Assembly (NCBI GenBank): GCA_905250025.1
Contig: CAJNOJ010000017.1
Span: forward strand, 620,001-684,000
DNA length: 64,000 nt
DNA from: Adineta ricciae
Lineage: Eukaryota > Rotifera > Eurotatoria > Adinetida > Adinetidae
Direction: 5' to 3'
Each line of letters starts with the position of its first letter. Positions within the stretch are counted from its first letter, which is position 1. The notes beneath the pieces are model-generated. The model saw only the letters and a list, made by a program, of their open reading frames with translations, was not told the DNA's origin and ran no database searches. The position numbers and the translations under genes were made by a program. Positions 23,301 to 34,307 of the stretch are shown here, piece by piece.

Positions 23301-26300
23301 GACCTGCTAGACAACGGCAACGTCTCTCATTGGCATCATCTTCTTCGGAAGAGGAGACAAAGAAAAGTGTGACATCGACAACAATTAAAACGACCGCTCG
23401 CTACGAAATCAAACGCCGCCATTCTAGCCATCATGATAGCCTCAATGACAATGAGAGTAACTCGACTGTTTATATGGATGAAGTAACGAAAAAAGAAAGT
23501 CGTCATCATCAAGAAAACTTCGAGCTCAAACGCGAAAAACGTCATTCAGCGAGCGATGATCACCTTCCAGTTGTACCTGATCAGCGACCTTCATTTGGCC
23601 AAGTCACATCGCGTATCCGAATCGATCAATTACGTGATATCAATCGTCATGTCGTTCGTCGTCATGTACAAGACAATGAAACGACGGGTGATGAACATCG
23701 TTCGACTGAAGTCTATGAAATTCATACACGTGGTGCCTGTAAATGTCTCGTTCTTTCCTACGAAGAAAAAACTCAATATGGTGCTGAGACACGCTTTGAA
23801 AAACAGCTTCATCGCATCGAGCGAACCTATACAAATGAAGATTTGAAAGCAACGGAGTTACATGTCATTACGACATCATCGGACGCTGATTATCAATTGG
23901 TTCGACGCGATTACGGTTTGAATAAATTAGATGGCGATAATAAAGAAAATGAAAATATCCATGATAAACCTAAACAACCAACAATAGCTATACATTACTA
24001 TAACAAGGAAGGAAATCGAATAAAAACGGAACATACAAGACGAATTGAGCATCTGCCAGTAGTTATTCGATGTGAAATCGAATATGAACTAAATCATCAT
24101 GGTACGTCCAAATCGCGTTTTATCGTTTGATTTCTTCAGAAAAAGACGAATCGTTATTTTTTTTTATAGGTACTGCCCAATTGATTATTCTATCAGTTAC
24201 AAATAATGAACGTCGTCAAATGTGTACATCATTGAAGAAAGAAATCGTCGATGAAATTGTTTCACGTTCCGGTGGTCGGCTATCCGTAAACAGTCCTGAA
24301 TTAGAAAAAGAAATTACACGACAATTTGCAGAACCAACCAACCTCTTACGTCTAGTGGACTATTCGACGCGTGATGATTGCACTCAAACCAATTCCACCG
24401 ATTTACGCAGCGTAACACGTCTTGACGTCACAACATCTCTACGTCTTGTACAACGTTATCGTACAGTTGTTCATCGTCTTTGTCAGCTATATCGTGCGCA
24501 TTTATCTTTAACGCACCAAGCTGAACAACAGCGTCATTTGATTCTAGTAGCCAATGATGACGAATACTACCTACTAGATTTAGCTGCTCATATCGCAGGC
24601 TTAACAGCCAATATATTAAATATTCGACAGAGACAACATGATATATTCAAACGTGAAGTTAATAATGCTGTTCAACAACCATTCGATTATGCCAAATATC
24701 GCCGAGACCTGGAACAGCAGCAACGCATACTTGAGCAACAATTTCAACAAAAGCAAATGGAACAAAAACGACAATATCAACAAACATTCAAGGCAGGTCC
24801 ACCACCGCCCGGACATCCATCTGAAGCAGAATTCTATCTCGGTACATATCTTCGAATAACGAACCGAAACCTTCAATTATAATTTTTCTCTAAATTTAGG
24901 TTCAGAACGCCGTGCACTGATCGAACGTGAAATTCATGCTATGCGTGAATCTATTCGTCCACATGAACATGCTCCACCGCGTTATCGACACGAACCATAT
25001 CGTCGTTCATTGTCTATTAGCTACACAGGTGCACAGCGTTATGTACGCGCTCGAATTATCCATGTAAAAGATTTCTATGATGAAAATCAAGTACGCGAAC
25101 AAAAATATAAGCCACAAGACGCTAAAGAACAAGAATTGTTTGTTCGTGTTGATGATTACATCAATGAATCGGCCGCAAATACTTTACGTCGGTCTTATTC
25201 AACGGACTATCTACAGGAAGATGGACCACGTTCTCGTGTTCGATACATACGCATACCTGGAGAAACTATTCGGGTGGAAGAAAAAACAACTTATGACTAC
25301 AAGGGAGTCATGTACGCTAATTTACCATATTCATTGAGATATTGGAATATACTTTACATTCTTGATCGTGAAGCTCGTCAAGGTCGTCCTCTTGGCTCAT
25401 CTTTACCTCACGTCTTCGTCAATGATCCATATCGTACAGTCATCCCGCCCTTAACTCAACAAGAAATCCGTCAAACCGCTCAACAGATACTCTCGCCACA
25501 ATACAATGCAAAATCATACACAGATCGAACGCTACGCTGGTTCCTCTCGCGAGACAATCGCACTGAAATCGAATCAAACAAATACTTGCAAACACTCGAT
25601 CAATATCGTTCGCATCACCAACTACAGAAAAAACAACAACAACGTATCATGAACGTGCAAAATGGTGGACAAGCAGGAGGAGCGAATAAATGTTACATTA
25701 CGGAAACACTTGTTCATTATGAAAAACTACCAGATCGGCTCGTGCCAGTGCCAGTACCAGTGCCAACACCGATAACGTCCAATGATCGAAGGTTATCCAA
25801 AGAAAACCTACATCGCAAATCTCCGTTGTGTCCACGAATACTTCAAGCACCAAATTTTCCTCAAAAACAATTACAACGCTCCCGATCTCAACCGAGACAA
25901 TCACACGATTCCTCAGTTGCATCTCGCAGTTCCACTTATCAACTATCACAACCGTTGCCATCAACGTTGTTAGAACCACAACGCATTCAACTACCACCTA
26001 TGAATATACCTTTATCTCGACATCAATCTGTACATGAACTACATGCCACACCAGCATTTTCACACCCACCATCGCCTACGCTATCACTTCATAATTTAAA
26101 TTATAATCCACCAAATGAAACTATACAATATCCGATTCGACGACCTGTTGCATTTCATAATCGTTTTCCGACTCCACATAATCACATTCCTCAGAATCCA
26201 TTATTTACAGAAATAATTGACAGTCAAACAGGTCGAAGAATTTTAACGACCAGTCAAGAACAACTCCCGAGCGAAGTTCTCGGTCTTTTAGATAAATATA

Positions 26301-26317
26301 ATCTCCGACAATTTTAA
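20335..26317 (+). CDS. Unrecognised 1,724-residue, largely disordered protein
   Basis: Seven exons (20335-20382, 20431-21071, 21597-22366, 22422-22867, 22922-24101, 24170-24841, 24900-26317) sum to 5,175 bases, all junctions in phase. I do not recognise the family. Visible features: acidic low-complexity runs around the second junction (DDDDESDRR, then NDDNDDDGSDENNDNDDKNN); a helical block near 21720-21960 (LGFVPLDEETVNLIGRL, LIDELIRLQHLETFSRDQLK); Ser/Arg/Lys-rich linkers; a folded-looking block at 23600-24640, including GACKCLVLSYEEKTQYGAETRFEK and LAAHIAGLTANIL; a Gln-rich coiled coil at 24700-24800; and a Pro/Gln/Ser-rich tail. TQT/TQV-like motifs (SSQTTDMD, PIGTQVDST, VAAQTTDSL, DCTQTNST) resemble dynein light chain LC8 sites. 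No signal peptide or membrane helix. A cytoskeletal scaffold is a guess only. The 525-base intron 2 is unusually long here. Confidence 0.72.
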
Positions 26318-26976
26318 TAAAGTCGCTCTCTCTCTCTCTCTTTTTCACTTCTTTTTCTTTTTTTGCTTTTTTGTATTTATTTCAAAATAAAGCGCTAACT
26401 GAACTCAATGGACTAGAGAACAAGGAGAAAGTCATGCGCTCCGATTGAACTAATGTTTTGAGGAAAACTCATGATTTGAACAGGGCGAATGTTCAAACAG
26501 AATCGAATCAGGTCATGCATTTCTCCTTTTATTTCCTTCTTTCTTTCATTCGATCTCTCGTCTCGTGTGTTATTGGTTTCAACTTTTGATTACTCTATGA
26601 ATATATTATCCAAGAATGTTATTTTAAAAGAAACCAAACAAATCTTTTTAATCATATTCGACAAGAAACAATATAGATTTTTTTACATCGTAAAGACAAA
26701 CAAGGCATGAAGAAAAAATCAGAGAAAGAAGAAGGGCTGAAAAAAATGGGAGCGACAAAGGAGAAAAAAAAATTCTTGCCTTGGATAAGAATTCATTGTT
26801 GTCATCCAAAAATATGGTATTTTATTTGTATAAGCGCATTTATATGTATCTGACGTGTTTGGAGGAAAAAAAATTTTGAGAATTGAATGACACTTGAAAC
26901 TCATCAGTTAAAAATTTGTCGACAAACATACTTGGCGACGAAAAATACAATAACAAACGCGAACTAAATCTACCAG
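26318..26976. other. Intergenic region with CT repeat
   Basis: Begins with a (CT)n run at about 26325-26342, followed by T-rich text and an AATAAA at about 26386 that fits polyadenylation of the upstream gene. The remainder is AT-rich, with no supportable gene. Confidence 0.45.
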
Positions 26977-27453
26977 ATGAGACCTCCAAGGATCGTTAAT
27001 CGCGGCCGAATCGGGCCGTCGTCTCCCAAGCCAGTCATCGATTCTGGGCGCAATTCATTTTCATCTGCATCAGTCGTCAGCACCATCGATGACACCGATC
27101 CAGAACCAGTATCGAACGCTCCACAACAAGTAGCGCAAAAGTAAGTCGATCAAGAACCAAACTGATGTTTGACACATGTAGAAACCTTTTAGACTAGAAC
27201 AATCTATTGCAGCAGCATCTATAAAAAAGAAAGTATTCATCATACTTGCTGTCTGTGTAACAGCGCTTGTTCTTTTCGGTATTTCTTTCGGTGTAGCGTA
27301 TTCGCTTACCATGAACAAATGTAAGTTAGTCGTCTCAGTACGGACATACTCGATTTCTCTCGATTTGATTTAGCAGCAACCACAGCTACAACCACAACTA
27401 CAGCTACAACGACTCCAGTGACCGTCACAAACACTACCCACATAAAGATTTGA
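26977..27453 (+). CDS. Small single-pass membrane protein with Thr-rich tail
   Basis: Three exons (26977-27140, 27193-27320, 27374-27453) joined in phase give about 123 residues. The N-terminal 70 residues are polar and basic (MRPPRIVNRGRIGPSSPK), then a Lys-Lys-Lys stop-transfer edge precedes one hydrophobic helix (VFIILAVCVTALVLFGISFG), followed by a tail of Ala/Thr repeats (SATTATTTTTATTTPVTVTN) ending NTTHIKI. By the positive-inside rule the N-terminus is cytoplasmic and the Thr-rich tail, a likely O-glycosylation target, is outside. No family recognised. It is easily missed because each exon is short. Confidence 0.6.
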
Positions 27454-28387
27454 TACAGATGAAAGAAATTTTTGTTTCGTTTTCTCAATAGTTTTCAAAA
27501 TCTATTAACGAATGTAAAAATCACTTTCTATTGAAACTATATACGTATACATACATATGAATATACTGAAATTTTTCATATTTTACCCAGTAATAATCTC
27601 TATTAGTTCTTTCAGTCGTCTCTCCTTCTTATTCGACAAGTGTGTAGCAATAGTTTCCGAGATGAACGATTCGAAATGCGGTGTTCTCGTGCGACGCTCT
27701 GAGAAAGATGGATGATTTCGACGTGAACATGGGTGAGCCCATGTGTCAATATTACTTCTGGCGCCATATTTTTGGAAAAATAGAATATTGTACGGATTTA
27801 TGAATTTATAATTTTCTTATAACCCAAGTAGGAACTTTAGTTTATTTGTTTTTCATTAATTGAAAAAAAAATATTTTCTTCGCGCCATTGTTTGTTTACT
27901 GGTAAAGGTACATGTTTGGACGCACTCGCACCTTAAGAATTTACATTTTTACTATTTCATGAAGAATTTTAACGATGTGTACGACTTCGAAATGTCGTAG
28001 TTATCATAGTTTAGGCAGATTTCGGCTCAAATCGATCAAAAAGTCATTCTAAATATGTTGACATTACAGAAATGATTTTGCAAATAAAGAAATAATCATA
28101 CAACTCTGCTCGATAAGTTGAAGTAACGTTTTTGACACTCTTAATCGGATTTTCGAACGATGATGTAAGGAAAATGCATTTTGTCATAGTTAAGTATTAC
28201 GTAGGAGAAATCAATATATTCATAAGCTGATTAGCCAGCCTCGCATCATATATAATTTAAATGAATTGATTGAAAACTATGCAGTATAACTTGAACTTGA
28301 AAGTTAATATGAAAAATACCAATCTACTTTTATTCATGATTAAACACAATGTCACAGTATTGAAAACTATTCATCAGATGCATAATA
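27454..28387. other. Intergenic region
   Basis: About 930 AT-rich bases between converging genes. No ORF, tRNA or repeat of note; the 3' UTRs of the small membrane protein gene (+) and the myotrophin-like gene (-) must lie here. Confidence 0.4.
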
Positions 28388-28699
28388 CTAATGTTTCGCA
28401 CGTTTGAAAATTTCTGTAATCTCTGCAGTTTTTGCTTCTTGCTCGGCGGTATTACCATATCCATTACGTGTATGTACGTTGGCACCGACCTCTAATAGAC
28501 GTTTGACAACATCGCCATGTCCAAAATAAGCTGCAGCATGAAGAGCAGTACTATTATTTGATTCTTCAACATGATTTATCTCTCTAACAGTCATTGATTT
28601 CAAGTAACGATTAACTTTGTATAAATCACCTTCTCGACATGCCATGTAAAATTCACTGGCCTGTCCTGTGCCTTGTTTTGGTCGGCCTGCGTCTGCCAT
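28388..28699 (-). CDS. Myotrophin-like small ankyrin protein
   Basis: A single uninterrupted ORF of 103 residues, unusual in this intron-rich window. MADAGRPKQGTGQ is followed by ankyrin repeats: FYMACREGDLYKVNRYL, NNSTALHAAAYFGHGDVVKRLLEVGA and NVHTRNGYGNTAEQEAKTAEITEIF. Length and layout resemble myotrophin (V-1, 118 residues), which binds actin capping protein, but any small ankyrin protein would look similar. An intronless copy could be a retrocopy. No signal peptide; probably cytosolic. Confidence 0.72.
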   Translation of the reverse strand: MADAGRPKQGTGQASEFYMACREGDLYKVNRYLKSMTVREINHVEESNNSTALHAAAYFGHGDVVKRLLEVGANVHTRNGYGNTAEQEAKTAEITEIFKRAKH

Positions 28700-29400
28700 A
28701 GTGTTTTATTGTCGAAAATACAATACGAAATACTTGCACTCTTTTGAAAATATTCTGCGAAGTCGGTAGTTTGAGAGCAATGACGGAAGATTTTGCTTTG
28801 ACAACACAGTGTGAGAAACGAAGAATTTTTTTCTTTTACGATCTTTGATGCCTTTACTTCAATAAACACACTATCGACAACAGGTGACATCATTCGAAAC
28901 AATGCACATTGATGCTCAATGAAATGATCATAAGAACATCAAGACAATATTTTGGATTCTCAATTTTTTATAAAGAAACGAAGTGAACACGTAAATGCAA
29001 TCGGAAAGAGTAATCGTATTCAAGAAAAAGAGGCAACATTCTGTCAGTAATACACATTGCACGGTTAGTTACCAGTGTCGATCTGATTACGAAGTAGTTA
29101 GGCGTTCGACTGATGTACATGATGGCATTGAATGTGGTGAATCATTTTTGAGATATTTCTACTTTTATTTGACGTCAAGCCACGTTTGGTGTAACAGCAG
29201 GATGACTATGTTGGTTAGCTCTTGACATGTATGTCATTGTCTATGACAGTGCAGTTTTTTTCTTCATTTCTTTCCTTTCCTTTAGATCAAGAGACTGCCA
29301 ATGATGTCGTTGTTTTTCTCATAAAATACTACTATAACATTGGTTAGCAGTGAGTTCGAGCTGAGTCATACGAATACACATGCAATATTTTCTTTCAGTT
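28700..29400. other. Intergenic / 5' region of the hydrolase gene
   Basis: Divergent spacer. A 76-codon ORF at 28995-29225 resembles nothing known and is not called. Just before 29401 the text TTTCTTTCAG forms a strong splice acceptor two bases ahead of the start codon, so an upstream untranslated exon or a trans-spliced leader is likely. Confidence 0.45.
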
Positions 29401-30740
29401 ATGGCTATCATTTGGGAATGGATGCGGCAGATTTGGATTCCAACATCATCGATTCGTTTAGCCGAAGCTGAACGACGTGTCCTGTCGATTATTAAATTTC
29501 CATTTGATCAACAGCAAGTTCCTATCGGCGATGGTTTGACGATCAATACCATTCATACATACAACGCAGAAGCAAAACGATCAGATAGAAAACGATCACC
29601 ATTAGTTCTTCTACATGGCTTTGGTGCTGGTGTCGGCTTTTGGCTACTTAATCTTGATGCATTGGCGGCACAACATGAGCATGTTTATGCTATCGACCTA
29701 CTCGGATGTGGACGATCATCTAGACCACGTTTTGGAGCTAAGACCACTCAAGAAGCTGAACAATTTTTTATCGATGCTCTAGAACGATGGAGAATACAAT
29801 TCAATCTCGACAAAATGATTTTGCTCGGTAAGATCTTTTCAAATCGATGCGATAGAATACAAATACAAACGAGTCTCTCTCGTCTACTTTTAGGTCACTC
29901 ATTCGGTGCGTATATTGGCTCCTGTTATGCCATGGCATTTCCGGCACGTGTGTCACATCTGATATTAGCATCGCCCGTTGGTGTGCCGAAGGAACCTGTC
30001 CAAGTAGAACCACCGAATCGTCAGCGTACTTCGATCGGATGGCGTCTCGTACGCGATTTCGTCCTATTCTTATGGAATCGTGGTTATACACCCTTGTCTG
30101 TTGTTCGACTCCTTGGTCCAGTCGGTCCACGGCCGGTAACCGCTTACGTAACGCGGCGATTTCTAATAGGACCAGCAGTCGAAGAAGAGACGTCACCGGC
30201 AACCGCTGAAGCTGGTTTAGAAACGTCAGCAGCACTTGCCGACCAAATCGATCGTGGGCGGCTGAAATTGCCTAAAAGGGACGTTGCTCAATATCTTGTA
30301 TGTTTCTGAATTTTATTCAACTTTGTTTTACGATAAATCATTTCCAAATGAAAATTCTTCTAGTATCATCTATGCGCACAACCGGGCAGTGGCGAATTTG
30401 CTTTACCTCGCGTTCTCAAGTCGAATGTCTTTGCTTATGATCCGTTAGAAGATCGATTGGGCAATTCCGAAATTCCACGTGTAACATTTTTCTACGGCGA
30501 TCATGATTGGATGGATACTGAGTAAGTTGACATTCGTAATAACAAGTCACCAGTCGACATCTTTGTTTTTATTCATATAGAGCTGGCCGACGAACGGTCA
30601 AATCATTAAATGAACGACAAGATGCGGCGGAGTCAGCTCGACTTATCGTGATTCCTCGTGCCGGTCATCAAATGATGATAGATAATCCCGATGGATTTAA
30701 TCAGGCTGTTGAACAAGCGTTAGAGGATCATCAAGAATAA
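29401..30740 (+). CDS. Alpha/beta hydrolase, ABHD4/ABHD5 family
   Basis: Four exons (29401-29827, 29894-30297, 30364-30521, 30581-30740) give 1,149 bases, 382 residues. Family marks: the oxyanion-side LLHGFGAGVGFW, DLLGCGRSSRP, the nucleophile elbow GHSFGAYIG (serine present), YHLCAQPGSGEFAL, the FFYGDHDWMD acid region, and a C-terminal AGHQMMIDNPDGF with catalytic His in an HxxxxD context. ABHD4 is an N-acyl phospholipid lipase; ABHD5 (CGI-58) has Asn in place of Ser and acts as a coactivator of triglyceride lipase. Because the serine is kept, ABHD4-type hydrolase activity is the better inference. The first intron (66 bases) stays in frame and reads through as ORF. An in-frame ATG at 29380 lies upstream of the likely acceptor. 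Confidence 0.88.
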
Positions 30741-31160
30741 GATATTTTTATCAGAGTATATGCTTTTTTTACAAAGATAACTTTTGTTTTTATTTTGAAA
30801 ATACAATATTCCTGCCTTCATCTGACTTTCGTTGGCAAATGTCAAAAAGAAATTAATTTGCTTTCTCTTCAATAGATGTCTCTGATACGCATTCAAATGA
30901 AGTCAATGTGCATAGATGTCTTAATAATAACCAACTAGCAGTCTGGTTCTTTCGTAAGGACATCGACCAGTAATATGGCGAAATCATCAGGCTGAGTGTG
31001 TATCAAATATATTCTCACGGTCATCAGATATTGACTCATCTTTGTCAATACTCATTGCAATACTTTAGGTTCTCATTTGAATATTTTCCATTTGCATTGT
31101 AGATCCTCTTCTCTTTATTCTTTATTTCCAGCGAGTCAAATCAGATAATAAATCAAACAC
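30741..31160. other. Intergenic region
   Basis: About 420 AT-rich bases between the hydrolase stop and the kinase start. No feature beyond the expected 3' UTR and promoter. Confidence 0.4.
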
Positions 31161-32554
31161 ATGGACTTAACATCACCTCCAAGTTCATCTTTACATTTGT
31201 CATCAAAATCTGAATTTCTAATTGGCAGCAAGTATCGATTGGTACGTAAAATCGGTTCGGGATCGTTTGGCGATATCTACTTGGGCATCAATATCACTAA
31301 TGGCGAAGAGGTTGCCATCAAACTTGAATCAGTCAAAGCTCGACATCCACAATTGTTATATGAATCAAAACTATATAAAATTCTCCAAGGTGGAATCGGT
31401 ATCCCGCATATTCGATACTATGCTCAAGAAAAAGACTACAATGTACTCGTTATGGATTTACTTGGACCATCGCTTGAGGATCTCTTCAATTTCTGTTCAC
31501 GACGATTCACAATGAAAACTGTACTGATGCTTGCCGATCAGATGATTGGTCGTATTGAATTCGTTCATAACAAGAACTTCATACATCGCGAGTGAGTCTT
31601 TTTTTTTTCTTTCTATATGACTTTCTCATGAGTAACATCCGTTTAGTATCAAACCGGATAACTTCCTAATGGGCATTGGCCGTCATTGTAATAAGGTTTG
31701 ACTAAGAGTGAAATCAAGATCATTTTCATATTTTTGTGTATGTTGTGTAGGTATTCTTGATTGACTTCGGTCTAGCTAAGAAATATCGTGACAATCGAAC
31801 TCGACAACACATTCCCTATCGAGAAGACAAAAACTTAACAGGCACAGCACGTTACGCTTCCATCAATGCTCATCTCGGTATTGAGCAAAGGTAGGAAAAA
31901 TTTGAATGAATGTGAGAGAAGACTAATTTTTCGTTTTCGTTCGTTGCTTTTAGTCGTCGTGATGATATGGAATCATTGGGTTATGTTTTGATGTACTTCA
32001 ATCGTGGGTCACTGCCATGGCAAGGTTTGAAAGCTGCGACTAAAAAACAGAAATATGAAAAAATATCCGAGAAAAAAATGTCAACACCTGTCGAAATTCT
32101 TTGCAAAGTAAACGATACCACTTCGATCCATAAAGAATCTATTGTTTCTTCTTTCTTCTCCTCACAGGGATTTCCGGCAGAATTTGCCATGTATTTGAAC
32201 TATTGTCGAGGTCTTCGATTCGAAGAAGCGCCTGATTATATGTATTTACGACAACTATTTCGCATTTTATTCCGAACATTGAATCATCAATATGATTATA
32301 CATTCGATTGGACTATGCTTAAACAAAAAGCAGCCAATGCAGCATCATCATCAACAACTGGTATGAATACAGCAACAACCGTTGCCGGAACTATTGCACC
32401 ACAACCAGCATCAACAACACAAATGGCCACGACAACGACGACAAATGCAGGCAATAATGGAATGACGCCAGGTAAAGGAGGAAGAGCAGATGATGGCGGA
32501 GAACAAGACGAGCAACATCCACCGACTACTTACTCATCCAATGGACATGATTGA
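31161..32554 (+). CDS. CSNK1A: Casein kinase 1, alpha-type
   Basis: Five exons (31161-31591, 31647-31695, 31751-31890, 31954-32107, 32168-32554) sum to 1,161 bases, 386 residues. Complete Ser/Thr kinase fold with CK1 features: glycine loop [13 protein letters not shown], lysine in VAIKLE, catalytic loop [14 protein letters not shown] (split by an intron after HR), DFG as [11 protein letters not shown], and the CK1 signature with [20 protein letters not shown] in place of APE. The core ([11 protein letters not shown], ...HNKNFIHRD) is closest to CK1 alpha, which phosphorylates beta-catenin and PER in Wnt and clock pathways. The C-terminal tail beyond [14 protein letters not shown] is Ser/Thr/Ala/Gly-rich and lineage-specific. 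The last intron reads through in frame. Confidence 0.95.
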
Positions 32555-33555
32555 TAGACAAAAAAGTAGAGAGATCAAGCCGTACGATAGCACCCTCAAC
32601 TAACTGCCCAAATGTTGCTTTTCTACTACTTTTCTTATCGCTTTTCACATAATTGGTGATAGTCGCTCAAACATGCAATCGTTCTTTTACTTTTTTTCTT
32701 AATGAAAACACTTTAAATACCTGCTTTACTTTCTCTTTTAGACCTACAAAAAATGAACAACAATGATTAGAAAAAACACGTAGGATAATTCATACACAAA
32801 CAACAGCGAAAAAGCAGCTGCATATAACGTGTCGCTTATCTTTCTCTTTTTTCTTCATTTATTTCTCATTATCTGTACTCGCTCTTGCTCTTTTCCTTGT
32901 TTCTCTTGATCGAAAGTGTAAATGCCGTCGGCTTCCTCTACTTCTTTAAGTTTATTCTATTATTTTGTCTTTTTTCTCATGATTATGATGATGAACATGA
33001 TCAGCAGCAGTGAATCGTTTCAGAACAAATCAATACGATTACGCGGATTCAGAACACACAATATAGAACTTAATTATGTACAAAAGAAGAAGAAAAAAGG
33101 TGCACATCTATTTGTTTTCTCTTTCACATCTAAAAAACGTTTCTTCTGAATTCACAAATCAAGTTTCAATTTGAATGTTGTTTAATTGTATGACACATAC
33201 GGTGAGTTTTTCAAGAGAGAATGTCATGAATATCGAACAAAAACCATCAGTTTCTATTTTTTTTTGTTCATAAACGAAATAAATCAGACGAAACGGCTAA
33301 GTGATTCCATGTTTATTGATTTGTACTTACATGAGTACATTTTTAGACGTTGAAAACAGCATAAACGATAGATTACGAAAATAATTGATCAAATAAACAA
33401 TTCTTTGATGAGACCACAGCTATTTGTTTATCCGCAACAAACAGCCAATAGAAAATATGGCATATGTGCACCATTATATAGTCAAAGTCAAAAAGTACCC
33501 CTATTTATATTGATGTTATTACTTATCGTGCTCTTCCAGAGACACTTTCTAAGAA
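32555..33555. other. Intergenic region
   Basis: About 1 kb, AT-rich, probably largely the kinase 3' UTR. Small ORFs (for example 32922-33149) are low-complexity Phe/Ser/Lys text with no family. No structured element seen. Confidence 0.4.
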
Positions 33556-33985
33556 AATATGAAACTAGTTATATTAGCTATCTTCCTGCTTTCGATTGAT
33601 GTCACGAGTTCTAAAGTTGAACAGACGAAATGTGTTCGGAAAACGACTTCAGTCATGTTCAACATCACCATTGACTGAATATTATCGAACAGGTCCCTGC
33701 AAATGGCATAGTTCTAGTGATTATGGTGTGCATAGAGTATGTGCACAAATGACAACTGAATTTCTTGCATTTACACGTTCACGTGGTAATGACCTTTCTA
33801 CATCGCAGAATAGTAGTGGCTTTGCTGGTCTGCGCGAGAATGATCGTTAGTGTCTTTGTGCTGTAAGATGGAAAGAAGCGTTGGCGGTCAAAGTCGCTCC
33901 ACCTGTTATTCCACAAGCAACTCATCGAATTACTTTAGAATATACTAATCTTAGCGAACTCCGAAAAAAATGTGCATCGAAATAA
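33556..33985 (+). pseudogene. Disrupted DUF2237 gene
   Basis: The frame from 33599 encodes the characteristic core of DUF2237, a small family of unknown function common in bacteria: NVFGKRLQSCS, DYGVHRVCAQMTTEFL, then the hallmark SRGNDLST and GFAGLREND. The family then has D-R-W-C-L-C-A, but here the Trp codon is TAG (33848-33850). The frame continues with CLCAVRWKEA, APPVIPQATH and a natural stop at 33983-33985. No GT/AG intron can remove the stop without deleting invariant residues. A possible signal peptide (MKLVILAIFLLSID, 33556 onward) sits one frame out, suggesting an additional indel, though a cytosolic start at 33599 is also possible. Decayed gene, sequencing error and strain-specific null allele all remain open. 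Confidence 0.72.
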
Positions 33986-34235
33986 CAATTAACGTCGAAT
34001 GCAACCGAAAAAGTGACTAAAAGGATGTGCTTTTTCTCATTTTTTTACACACGATGCAAATTAAAATAAATCGGCATTAGTATCCTTCCATCATACATGA
34101 CTACGTCATATACTGATAAGAGATTTATTTTACCAATGATTGTTTTTGAGTCAACAGAATAACAAACCTAGCGTTGTCATCGCTATGGCCGCAATAATAT
34201 TGACTCAGGGTATTATAGATAAAGGCAGCATGCGA

Positions 34236-34247
34236 ATATATATAAAG
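34236..34247 (+). promoter_or_regulatory. TATA box candidate
   Basis: TATATATAAAG lies about 60 bases before the start of the twin-repeat secreted protein, a plausible core promoter spacing for a gene with a short 5' UTR. Confidence 0.5.
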
Positions 34248-34307
34248 ATGCAGTTCTGGGTTGGCCTAGGGAATCAATTGCATACGTTTCATTTTCTAAT
34301 TTTAAAC

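Noticed and set aside
25698..25997. Minus-strand ORF of hydrophobic Val/Leu character inside the large gene
   Set aside because: Antisense shadow of a Pro/Gln-rich coding stretch; no start context, splice or homology.
28995..29225. 76-codon ORF upstream of the hydrolase gene
   Set aside because: No family, no upstream promoter features, and it cannot be spliced in frame to the hydrolase; more likely 5' region.
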